The position numbers and the translations under genes are program-made. 64,000 bases of DNA from Pseudomonas cichorii (GTDB lineage Bacteria; Pseudomonadota; Gammaproteobacteria; Pseudomonadales; Pseudomonadaceae), in the NCBI RefSeq assembly GCF_003700275.1, contig NZ_RBRE01000064.1, positions 90,848-154,847 on the forward strand, read 5' to 3'. Below are positions 45,730 through 53,687 of the stretch, in pieces. How positions within the stretch are numbered: position 1 is the first letter of the stretch; each line of letters opens with the position of its first letter. Under the pieces are notes generated by a model. The model ran no database searches and was not told the origin of the DNA. It saw nothing but the letters and a program-made list of their open reading frames with translations.

Positions 45730-46866
45730 TCACGAGCGCGAGGCTTCAAGAAGCCAGAGCGATGACTGGGCAGAGCGTGTAATTTCAGTGGTGCTGTAGG
45801 TTCTGTCTGGACGGGCATGGGATGCCGTCACGCGGCAGGCCTCCAGAAAAGACAGAAGCAATGCGGACTTCACCGCAAAGTTCATGTTTTGTGCATCCGG
45901 CACACTTGAGGTCACCATCCCGATAACCGCCCCGCCGTTGTCGAACAACGGGCTGCCACTGGAGCCCGGCTGAATCGGCGCGGTGAACTGAAACAGGCTC
46001 GCATCGCTGTGCAAGCCGAACAGGCCGGATAACCCGCCTTGCGTCACCTGCAGGCTACCACCGGAAATCGACGCCAGTGGATAACCCAGTACCACCACCG
46101 TATCACCCGGCTCGGCTCCCTGGCCTTCACGAAAGGTAACCGGCTTGAGTGGCGACGCACCCTGAACCCGCAGCAAGGCAATGTCGTTGCGCCGATCGAC
46201 TACTACCGGCTCGACCCTGAAGCGCCCTTCGAGGGAACTGATATACAGCACGCTCATGTCTTCAATGACATGAGCGCAGGTCATCACGTGCGAAGGCCCG
46301 ACCACAAAAGCGGTGCCCGTAGCCGATTGGTGATGATTGCCCGGAGAGTTGATGGAACTGCGCCGGGGATGACCATCATCGACGTCCAGGCCGATCTTGC
46401 GTCCAAACGCTGCCAGTCCGTAGGCAGAACCTTCATGCAGCGCACGAAACTTCCATTGCTCGTTGCGCTGGTAAAACTCGCCGATGATGATCGAAGCTTC
46501 ACCGTTGTCCCGCAGATCCGCCTGGACTTCGATTTCCTTGTCGATCACCAGCCGCAGACTGGATATCTCGCGAATCGGCCCGGTGGCGGAATAGACGTAG
46601 GCCATCACCAGAACGCGATCACTGCCGGCGGGCAGCCGATCCAGCTTGAGCGAACACCCGACCCGCTCCGGGCCGTCGCTCCACTCCATCCAGCTCTGCT
46701 CACGGTGCAGCAACGCAGGGTCGCCCTTGGGCTGACGTTTTTCGTCAACCGGCAGCAACGCTACCGCCACGTACTCACCGAATACCGAAGCCTTGCCGCT
46801 TTCCAGCAGCCAGGTGCAATGTGGATTCGCAATCGCTGTGTTTGCGCCCGGTGCCAGCACTTTCAT
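45730..46866 (-). CDS. TerD domain-trypsin-like serine protease fusion
   Basis: A 378-residue protein. Residues 1-160 form a TerD domain (MKVLAPGANTAI; REISSLRLVIDKEIEVQAD; ASIIIGEFYQRNEQWKFRAL). Residues 180-355 are a trypsin-like protease with a complete catalytic triad: His199 in VMTCAHVIED, Asp228 in RRNDIALLRV and Ser303 in QPGSSGSPLFD. There is no signal peptide, so it acts in the cytosol. A Ter-linked protease could be activated on stress; that is inference. ATG 46866 has GGGAGG seven bases upstream. Confidence 0.9.
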   Translation of the reverse strand: MKVLAPGANTAIANPHCTWLLESGKASVFGEYVAVALLPVDEKRQPKGDPALLHREQSWMEWSDGPERVGCSLKLDRLPAGSDRVLVMAYVYSATGPIREISSLRLVIDKEIEVQADLRDNGEASIIIGEFYQRNEQWKFRALHEGSAYGLAAFGRKIGLDVDDGHPRRSSINSPGNHHQSATGTAFVVGPSHVMTCAHVIEDMSVLYISSLEGRFRVEPVVVDRRNDIALLRVQGASPLKPVTFREGQGAEPGDTVVVLGYPLASISGGSLQVTQGGLSGLFGLHSDASLFQFTAPIQPGSSGSPLFDNGGAVIGMVTSSVPDAQNMNFAVKSALLLSFLEACRVTASHARPDRTYSTTEITRSAQSSLWLLEASRS

Positions 46867-46918
46867 GCCCAATCCTCCCTGATAAGAGCAAGGTAATAGC
46901 AAAAAACTATTATCGCGA

Positions 46919-47917
46919 TCAAAGCGTGGCCAGTACAGCTACGGTAATCGCCTTGACGCGGATATTATCAAGCCAATGTGTTTCCGGTTCTTTCAATCCA
47001 AGGCGACGAGTTGCGAAAATTCCTGGCAGATTGATTCCGGTTTCGCGCGTGTAACCAATACCGCCTGAATAACGCGGGTTGATTTCCAGCAAATGCGGTT
47101 TGCCGCTGGCATCGTCGCGGGTCTGGACGTTGATCAAGCCGTCGCAGCCAAAATGCTCGGCAGCCTGCACCGCCAGCCGGACGGCCTCGCTGTCGCGCTC
47201 GAAGGTCTGGTTCATTCCCTGCTTGCGCCGACCGACGAACGCCACGGCCTTGCCCTGCTCACAGACCATGTCCACCGAACATTCGCTGCCGGGCATGTAC
47301 GGCATCAGCAGCATGGGAGGCCTGTCATCCGACTGGCGATAGGCGTTGATATAGGCCTCGAAGCTGGTTTCGCGGGCATCGGGGTTGGCAAAGCAACGAA
47401 AATCATCGACGCCAGCCTTGAAGCGCCAGAAACCATGGCCAAAAATGCCGACCGTCGGCTTGATGCAGACTTCGCCGGTTCTGGACAGCGTTTCGTAAGC
47501 GGCCAGCAACTCTTCGGTATTGTGCGCGGTGATCCCCGGGATACACGCCAGCCCGGCCTGCTCGGCGGCAGCGGTAAAACGGCTCTTGTCGTCTACGTCG
47601 AGAAAGGTCTGCAGGCTGATGCCGCCGGTGACCAGATCAAAACCTTCAGCCACGAATTGCTCACGATGCGCTTCATAAAAACTGCCGACACGCCCGGCGA
47701 CAATGACCTTTACGCCCAGTTGCCTGGCGGTTTCGATGACCCAGCCAATACGTTCTTCGTTGTTGCGAGGCTCTTGCAGCGCAACGTCGGCCTGCCCGGT
47801 AATTTCGCCACGATCCTGGCGATGGGAGGCTATTATCCGCACTGATGCAGGCAAGGCGTCACGCGCGCCCATGATGACTTCGCGCTGGCTGGACTGCCCT
47901 TCAAGGAACCAGATCAT
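46919..47917 (-). CDS. ATP-grasp domain protein of the Ter module
   Basis: A 332-residue ATP-grasp enzyme. The fold is shown by a lysine strand EVCIKPTVGIFGHGFWRF and a C-terminal magnesium site LINVQTRDDASGKPHLLEINPRYSGGIGYT (EINPR). ATP-grasp enzymes join a carboxylate to an amine or thiol. It is the first gene of the leftward Ter run, 52 bases before the TerD-protease gene, and faces the DUF1523 gene across a 122-base divergent promoter region. Confidence 0.88.
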   Translation of the reverse strand: MIWFLEGQSSQREVIMGARDALPASVRIIASHRQDRGEITGQADVALQEPRNNEERIGWVIETARQLGVKVIVAGRVGSFYEAHREQFVAEGFDLVTGGISLQTFLDVDDKSRFTAAAEQAGLACIPGITAHNTEELLAAYETLSRTGEVCIKPTVGIFGHGFWRFKAGVDDFRCFANPDARETSFEAYINAYRQSDDRPPMLLMPYMPGSECSVDMVCEQGKAVAFVGRRKQGMNQTFERDSEAVRLAVQAAEHFGCDGLINVQTRDDASGKPHLLEINPRYSGGIGYTRETGINLPGIFATRRLGLKEPETHWLDNIRVKAITVAVLATL

Positions 47918-48039
47918 GTGACTCTCCAGAAAACAAAGCAGCTTTCTAAGCAGCTTTGTCGAATTTTGTAATAACTGTTTTGCTTCAAAATGTTCGGATT
48001 AAGGCAAAGTCACGCCATTTTACCAGGGGGAACAATGAC
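47918..48039. promoter_or_regulatory. Divergent promoter region of the Ter enzymatic operon and DUF1523 gene
   Basis: 122 AT-rich bases between divergent starts. It includes GCAGCTTTCTAAGCAGCTTT, a near-perfect direct repeat of GCAGCTTT (47939 and 47952), which could be a regulator site. No -35/-10 pair was assigned with confidence. Confidence 0.5.
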
Positions 48040-48588
48040 ATGAAGTGGCTTAAACGGTCGATTTGGCTGGTGGTTTTCGTTGCATTCGGGATCGGCGCAC
48101 TCAGCCTCTACTACGTCCTGCCGCGCCATGATGTCGTGATGGTCACCGGTGTGGAAGTCAAAAGAATGGACGCCGACGGCGTGATCAACGCCGACAACGT
48201 GGCCGACGGCCCGACCCGCGATGTCTATTTCATCAACACCGAAGACCCGGACACCAAGAAAGTCGTGGTCTACCGCAACGAGGATACCGGCTGGAGCTTC
48301 CCGTGGTACTTCAAGTTCGACTCGGCAGACACCCAGGCCAAGGCCCAGGGCTATTCACGCGACTCGCAGCAACTGGCGATGATCCGTTACTACGGCTGGC
48401 GCATCCAGCTCCTGTCGATGTTCCCTAACATCACCGAAATCCAGCCCACCATCACCCGCGACGAACCGTTCCCGATCTTCAACGCGATCTTCTTTGGCGT
48501 GCTGACGCTGTTGGTGCTGGTCGTGGTGATTGTGGTCAAGCGCCGGTTCCGCAAGCAACCGCGAGTGGACGGGATTGTCAGGTCTTGA
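48040..48588 (+). CDS. DUF1523 family membrane protein
   Basis: A 182-residue inner membrane protein. An N-terminal helix (about 6-26) and a C-terminal helix (about 148-170) flank a periplasmic domain with DVYFINTEDPDTKKVVVYRNED, typical of DUF1523. Function is unknown. ATG 48040 is used; an out-of-frame ATG at 48035 and a longer frame to 47956 exist. It diverges from the Ter operon, and whether it belongs to that system is open. Confidence 0.85.
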   Translation: MKWLKRSIWLVVFVAFGIGALSLYYVLPRHDVVMVTGVEVKRMDADGVINADNVADGPTRDVYFINTEDPDTKKVVVYRNEDTGWSFPWYFKFDSADTQAKAQGYSRDSQQLAMIRYYGWRIQLLSMFPNITEIQPTITRDEPFPIFNAIFFGVLTLLVLVVVIVVKRRFRKQPRVDGIVRS

Positions 48589-48609
48589 GTTGAAGGCTTG
48601 AGCTGCCGA

Positions 48610-48680
48610 TGTAGGAGCCAATTCATTGGCGAAGACTGGGATGATGTTTTCCGGGGATTTCGCGAATGGATTGGCTACTA
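48610..48680. repeat. REP-like family A inverted pair, copy 4
   Basis: Arms TGTAGGAGCCAATTCATTGG (48610 on) and TTCGCGAATGGATTGGCTAC (48659-48678) pair imperfectly. They are variants of the family A element seen near 15882, 28953 and 30437. It lies just beyond the 3' ends of the DUF1523 gene and of the convergent O-antigen-ligase-like gene. Confidence 0.8.
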
Positions 48681-50093
48681 CTCGGGTGGGTGGGCGATGA
48701 TTCCCTGCAACCAGAAGCGAGGCAGAAAAGGGCCACCAAAACTCTGTCCAGATTGCTGCCGAAGATCTTCCAGATGAGGAAAATCACGGAGGATCGTATA
48801 CAGAATCAATCCCGCCGCCAGAAGCAGACAAGCCAACCACATTCGATCAAGCACACAGTTGCTGGATACTGCCGGGATTTGCCTTTCGTGCAAGGCCAGT
48901 AACCAGCCAACAATGATTGCCAACCATAATTGCGAGTACGGCATCACGATCACGCCATCGACCATGGCCTGAGTCAGAGCGCCGACCAGACTGGCGAACA
49001 AGCAAAGCCGCATCAAATCGACAGGCTCCTGCGAATGAGCCTTCTTGCGCAACAAAAGGCCTGTTACCACAAGTCCATAACCAGCCATCCCGGCCACACA
49101 CAATGTGGAAGGCACTCCCCACTCGCTTGCCCACTGCAGAATCGCCTGATGAGGATGAGCGCCTACCGGATTCCAGATATCGGCAAAATGCATCGGTCCA
49201 AAGCCCAGCAGCGGACGTTCCTGGATCATGGTCCATGCCTGTTGCCATAAGCGCTCACGGGCAGACAGCGAAGTATTCAGGCGCTCCCCGGCAAAGTTGC
49301 TGATTTCAATACCCAACCAGGCGGGCAAAAGACTGAACAGCAGAAGAAACAACAACAACCCCGCAGAAGCAGCAGCCAGTTGCCAGCCAGCCCAGTTTCG
49401 CCCGGCACGCCCAAGACAGAACGCCACAATTACCGCGGCAGCCATTCCCAGCCATGTGCCTCGCGTACCGCCAGTGATGGCAATCATCCACCAGAGGCTT
49501 AACAGGATAAATATGGCTGCCTTGATAGAACGTCGCGCTGGAACCAATAGCAGTGGCAACGCAAGGAGAGGCAATGTGAAAGTCTGGAACTGACCGTAGA
49601 ATCGCTTGTTGGAAAAGCCTTCCAGTAACAGGTCGGTGTCCAGTGTAGAAGTAGACGTCAGGAACGCGGCAACCGTGGCTGAAAGAAACTGAAGTGTTTT
49701 GATAGTGCAGATAAAGACCACAAAGCCAATAAACAGCCGGTCAAGCTGAACACCGTGGATTAGTCTTTGTTGGGCGAATGCGCTGGCAATGGCGCTACAC
49801 AGCAGTAATACCGAAAGTTCGGTGAAAGCCCAGAGAGGTTGATGAGCTGCAAGGCTGGAAAGGATACCGCCCATGAGGATGCATAGAAAAGCAGCCTTGA
49901 TGCCAAGCTTAAAGACACTGGTATTCAAACCTTTGACTGAATACCAATACAAGGTCAATACAGACAGAACACCAATAACAAACTGCGCCAATCTCTGAAA
50001 ATCGTGGCCGGAAAGCTCAAAAGTGCCAGCGCATATAAACAGAATGGCGCTACAGAAGAAGAAAAAAGCATGGTTTTTTGCTGTAGATAACAC
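48678..50093 (-). CDS. tfpO: O-antigen ligase-like membrane protein, probable pilin glycosyltransferase (TfpO/PilO-like)
   Basis: A 471-residue protein with about twelve membrane helices and the Wzy/WaaL core pattern (GLGPMHFADIWNPVGAHPHQAILQWASEWG, His-containing periplasmic loop). Located directly after pilA, as TfpO/PilO is in P. aeruginosa group I strains, where it attaches O-antigen units to the pilin C-terminal serine. The pilin here also ends in Ser. Start GTG 50093 has GGAG seven bases upstream; a longer frame to 50120 begins inside the pilA terminator. It could instead be another Wzy/ligase paralogue. Confidence 0.82.
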   Translation of the reverse strand: MLSTAKNHAFFFFCSAILFICAGTFELSGHDFQRLAQFVIGVLSVLTLYWYSVKGLNTSVFKLGIKAAFLCILMGGILSSLAAHQPLWAFTELSVLLLCSAIASAFAQQRLIHGVQLDRLFIGFVVFICTIKTLQFLSATVAAFLTSTSTLDTDLLLEGFSNKRFYGQFQTFTLPLLALPLLLVPARRSIKAAIFILLSLWWMIAITGGTRGTWLGMAAAVIVAFCLGRAGRNWAGWQLAAASAGLLLFLLLFSLLPAWLGIEISNFAGERLNTSLSARERLWQQAWTMIQERPLLGFGPMHFADIWNPVGAHPHQAILQWASEWGVPSTLCVAGMAGYGLVVTGLLLRKKAHSQEPVDLMRLCLFASLVGALTQAMVDGVIVMPYSQLWLAIIVGWLLALHERQIPAVSSNCVLDRMWLACLLLAAGLILYTILRDFPHLEDLRQQSGQSFGGPFLPRFWLQGIIAHPPE

Positions 50094-50120
50094 GTGGAGA
50101 CTCCAAACCTCCCACATCAA

Positions 50121-50142
50121 AAAAGGCGCCGAGGCGCCTTTC
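50121..50142 (-). terminator. Terminator between pilA and the tfpO-like gene
   Basis: On the minus strand AAGGCGCC and GGCGCCTT enclose a very short loop and are followed by TTTTTT. The pilA stop is at 50153. The stem lies between pilA and the tfpO-like gene, so expression of the latter would need partial readthrough or its own promoter. Confidence 0.85.
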
Positions 50143-50152
50143 TTTCAAGCTA

Positions 50153-50542
50153 TTACGAACCTTGGCAGCCGCTAGGAGCAGCGTTTGCTGGTGTTACGGT
50201 GCATGTCCAAGTAACAACGCCCCCTACAGCTGTAACCGCCGGAAACCCTGCTTGAAGACGAACTGTAACTGCTGGGCCTGTACGAGTAGCTGTCAACAAG
50301 CCTCCAGCGCTACATCCAGTAATCGCACTGGTACCAGTACCGCAAACATCAGCAGCTGCAACCCCATTAGACCAGTTCTCCGCTACCGCCAGTTTAGCGG
50401 AGTCAAGGCTTGCGAGCGCAGCGGAGGCCTGCGCTCGCAAGGTATAATTTTGATAAGACGGAATGGCTACCGCAGCCAGAATACCGATGATCGCAACCAC
50501 GATCATCAGCTCGATCAACGTAAAACCTTTTTGTGTTTGCAT
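50153..50542 (-). CDS. pilA: Type IV major pilin PilA
   Basis: A 129-residue prepilin. The leader MQTQKG is cut before Phe7, giving FTLIELMIVVAIIGILAAVA, the class IVa N-terminal helix with Glu5 of the mature form. Cysteines at 67, 77, 114 and 126 allow two disulfides, one bounding the C-terminal D-region. The chain ends QGS, with a terminal Ser. Short for a PilA (often about 136-150). GGAGA lies before ATG 50542. It is divergent from pilB. Confidence 0.94.
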   Translation of the reverse strand: MQTQKGFTLIELMIVVAIIGILAAVAIPSYQNYTLRAQASAALASLDSAKLAVAENWSNGVAAADVCGTGTSAITGCSAGGLLTATRTGPAVTVRLQAGFPAVTAVGGVVTWTCTVTPANAAPSGCQGS

Positions 50543-50589
50543 GGATACATCTCCAAGGCGTCAATGAGGTGGTGCCTTGCAGAAACAAA

Positions 50590-50605
50590 AGCACAGGCCA
50601 TGCCA
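50590..50605 (-). promoter_or_regulatory. Sigma-54 promoter of pilA
   Basis: TGGCATGGCCTGTGCT on the minus strand has the invariant GG and GC dinucleotides exactly ten bases apart (-24/-12), close to TGGCAC-N5-TTGCT. Transcription would start near 50579, about 37 bases before the pilA ATG. PilA is known to need RpoN and PilR in pseudomonads. Confidence 0.82.
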
Positions 50606-50768
50606 AAAACAAAAAGCGCGTTATTGCTTGACCAAAAACCAGCATGAGTACGCTTTACAGCCACTGAAATTATCAGAAACTGACAATTTTCGTCACATCC
50701 CGCACTGCCATTTGGCAGCATCGCTCGACTGCGCTATAAACCTCACACTGTCTGTGTCTGGTGGTTTT

Positions 50769-52466
50769 ATGTCTGATGTCGTCCTCACCGGTCTGGCCAA
50801 GCAATTGGTCGTTGCCGAGCTTCTTACCGAAAAAACTGCGCAGCAGGCTTATCAACAGGCACGACGCGACAAGATCTCGCTGGTCAGCTATCTGGTCCAG
50901 AACAAGCTGGTCAAAAGTCTGGTGCTGGCCGAGCTGGCATCCGATCAATTCGGCGTCCCCTTTCTCGACCTCAATTGTCTGGATAAAGAAAGCCAGCCCA
51001 AGGGCCTAGTCAGCGAAAAACTGGTGCGCCAGCATCATGCCCTGCCTTTATGGCGACGCGGCAACAAGCTGTTCGTAGGGGTATCAGACCCGACCAATCA
51101 CCAGGCCGTCACCGATATCCAGTTCAGCACTGGCCTCAATACCGAAGCGATTCTGGTTGAAGACGACAAGCTCAGTGACGCCATCGAAAAGCTGTTTGAC
51201 ACCGGCATGGGCATGGGGGACATGGCCGATGTCGACCTGGGGCTGGAGATCGAGCAGAGCGAAAATGTCAAAGAAACCTCGATTTCCGGAAAGGATGACG
51301 CCGACGACGCGCCAGTGGTGCGTTTCGTCAACAAAATGCTGATGGACGCCATCCGTATGGGCTCTTCAGACTTGCACTTCGAGCCTTACGAAAAAATCTT
51401 CCGGGTCCGCTTTCGTACCGACGGCATTTTGCATGAGGCCGCCAAACCCCCGATCCATCTGGCCAGCCGAATTGCTGCGCGCCTGAAAGTCATGGCCAGC
51501 CTGGATATCTCGGAGCGGCGCAAGCCGCAGGACGGTCGGGTAAAACTGCGCGTGTCGAAGAACAAGGCCATCGACTTCCGGATGAACACCCTGCCGACGC
51601 TGTGGGGTGAAAAGATCGTGATGCGGATTCTTGACCCCACCAGTGCGCAAATGGGTATCGATGCGCTGGGCTATGAGCCAGAACAGAAAGCCCTGTATCT
51701 GGAAGCCTTGAGGCAACCGCAGGGAATGATTCTGGTCACTGGCCCCACCGGCTCGGGTAAAACCGTCTCGCTGTATACCGGCCTGAATATCCTCAATACC
51801 GTGGATATCAACATTTCCACCGCCGAAGACCCGGTGGAGATCAACCTGGAAGGTATCAATCAGGTCAACGTCAACCCGCGCCAGGGCATGGACTTTTCCC
51901 AGGCACTGCGCGCTTTTCTGCGCCAGGACCCGGACGTGATCATGGTCGGTGAGATCCGCGATCTGGAAACCGCCGAAATTGCGATCAAGGCTTCGCAGAC
52001 CGGCCACATGGTCCTGTCTACACTGCACACCAACAGCGCGGCTGAAACCCTGACACGCCTGCATCATATGGGCGTCGCCGCCTTTAACATTGCCACGGCG
52101 ATCAATCTGATCATTGCCCAGCGTCTGGCACGCAAGCTTTGCCCGCACTGCAAGAAGGAACTCGACGTTCCACGAGAAACCCTGCTCAAGGAAGGCTTCC
52201 CGGAAGCGGAAATCGGTAAGTTCAAGATCTATGGACCGGTTGGCTGTGACCACTGTAACGGCGGCTACAGAGGCCGGGTCGGCATTTACGAAGTGGTCAA
52301 GAAAACCCCGGAGCTGGAACGTATCATCATGGAAGAAGGCAACTCACTGGAAATCTCAAGGCAAATGCGCAAGGACGGCTTCAATGACTTGCGCACGTCT
52401 GGTTTGCACAAGGCAATGCAGGGCATTACCAGCCTTGAAGAAGTCAACCGCGTAACCAAGGATTAA
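50769..52466 (+). CDS. pilB: Type IV pilus extension ATPase PilB
   Basis: A 565-residue cytoplasmic GspE-family ATPase that drives pilus assembly. Visible are the N-terminal MshEN-type domain (VVAELLTEKTAQQAYQQA), the Walker A GPTGSGKT, the Walker B region DPDVIMVGEIRD, and the metal-binding tetracysteine CPHCKK...CDHCNGGYRGR. The coding start is ATG 50769; a frame further upstream to 50577 has no coding character. pilC follows after two bases. Confidence 0.96.
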   Translation: MSDVVLTGLAKQLVVAELLTEKTAQQAYQQARRDKISLVSYLVQNKLVKSLVLAELASDQFGVPFLDLNCLDKESQPKGLVSEKLVRQHHALPLWRRGNKLFVGVSDPTNHQAVTDIQFSTGLNTEAILVEDDKLSDAIEKLFDTGMGMGDMADVDLGLEIEQSENVKETSISGKDDADDAPVVRFVNKMLMDAIRMGSSDLHFEPYEKIFRVRFRTDGILHEAAKPPIHLASRIAARLKVMASLDISERRKPQDGRVKLRVSKNKAIDFRMNTLPTLWGEKIVMRILDPTSAQMGIDALGYEPEQKALYLEALRQPQGMILVTGPTGSGKTVSLYTGLNILNTVDINISTAEDPVEINLEGINQVNVNPRQGMDFSQALRAFLRQDPDVIMVGEIRDLETAEIAIKASQTGHMVLSTLHTNSAAETLTRLHHMGVAAFNIATAINLIIAQRLARKLCPHCKKELDVPRETLLKEGFPEAEIGKFKIYGPVGCDHCNGGYRGRVGIYEVVKKTPELERIIMEEGNSLEISRQMRKDGFNDLRTSGLHKAMQGITSLEEVNRVTKD

Positions 52467-52468
52467 AC

Positions 52469-53686
52469 ATGGCCAGCAAGACAGTCAAAGCCACTGTTTA
52501 CACATGGGAAGGCGTAGACAAGAAAGGCACGAAAACCAGTGGTGAGTTGAGCGGCCATAACCCGGCGCTCATCAAGGCCCAGTTGCGCAAACAGGGTATC
52601 AACCCCACCAAGGTGCGTAAAAAGTCCGTCTCGATATTCGGCAAAGGCAAGAAGATCAAGCCGCTGGATATCGCCTTTTTCTCCCGGCAGATGGCAACCA
52701 TGATGAAAGCCGGAGTGCCGCTGCTGCAGTCGTTCGACATCATCAGCGAAGGTGCCGAAAACCCGAATATGCGTGCACTGGTCGACTCCCTGAAACAGGA
52801 AGTTTCGGCAGGCAACAGCCTGGCCACGGCATTGCGGCAAAAGCCCGAGTATTTCGACGATCTGTACTGCAACCTGGTGGATGCCGGTGAGCAGGCCGGT
52901 GCACTTGAAAGCCTGCTGGATCGGGTGGCCACCTATAAGGAAAAGACCGAAGCGCTCAAGTCCAAGATCAAGAAGGCCATGACCTACCCAATCGCGGTCC
53001 TGGTTGTGGCAGTGATTGTTTCAGGTATTTTGCTGATCAAGGTTGTGCCGCAATTTCAGACGGTATTTGCAAGTTTTGGAGCAGAACTACCTGCCTTCAC
53101 CTTGATGGTGATCGGGCTTTCAGAGATTGTGCAGAAATGGTGGGTTGCCCTGATTGGCCTGTTCATTGCCAGCTTTTTCATGTTCAAACGCGCTTATAAA
53201 CAATCTCAGAAATTTCGCGACAATATTGATCGGCTGCTGCTGAAAGCCCCCATTATCGGCCCACTGATTTATAAATCTTCTGTGGCACGATACGCACGAA
53301 CGCTTGCCACGACTTTTGCAGCAGGCGTTCCGCTGGTCGAAGCACTGGACTCAGTGGCCGGCGCAACCGGCAATGTGGTATTCAAGAATGCCGTCAACAA
53401 GATCAAGCAGGACGTTTCCACGGGCATGCAGTTGAACTTCTCCATGCGCTCGGTAAATGTGTTCCCGAGTCTGGCGATTCAAATGACGGCAATTGGTGAA
53501 GAGTCCGGTGCGCTGGATGCGATGCTCGACAAGGTCGCGACCTACTATGAGGACGAAGTCGATAACATGGTCGACAGTCTGACCAGCCTGATGGAGCCGA
53601 TGATCATGGCCGTGCTCGGCGTTATCGTCGGCGGTCTGGTCCTTGCCATGTACATGCCCATTTTCAAGCTCGGAAACGTCGTCTGA
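52469..53686 (+). CDS. pilC: Type IV pilus inner membrane platform protein PilC
   Basis: A 405-residue GspF-family protein with two homologous halves and three helices. Family motifs are FFSRQMATMMKAGVPLLQSFDI in the first half and YARTLATTFAAGVPLVEALDS in the second. PilC couples PilB to pilin insertion. It starts two bases after pilB, and pilD follows one base after its TGA. Confidence 0.96.
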   Translation: MASKTVKATVYTWEGVDKKGTKTSGELSGHNPALIKAQLRKQGINPTKVRKKSVSIFGKGKKIKPLDIAFFSRQMATMMKAGVPLLQSFDIISEGAENPNMRALVDSLKQEVSAGNSLATALRQKPEYFDDLYCNLVDAGEQAGALESLLDRVATYKEKTEALKSKIKKAMTYPIAVLVVAVIVSGILLIKVVPQFQTVFASFGAELPAFTLMVIGLSEIVQKWWVALIGLFIASFFMFKRAYKQSQKFRDNIDRLLLKAPIIGPLIYKSSVARYARTLATTFAAGVPLVEALDSVAGATGNVVFKNAVNKIKQDVSTGMQLNFSMRSVNVFPSLAIQMTAIGEESGALDAMLDKVATYYEDEVDNMVDSLTSLMEPMIMAVLGVIVGGLVLAMYMPIFKLGNVV

Positions 53687-53687
53687 T

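Noticed and set aside
33942..48588. Ter locus as a recent plasmid or phage insertion
   Set aside because: No integrase, att repeats, transposase or composition shift was visible at either border.
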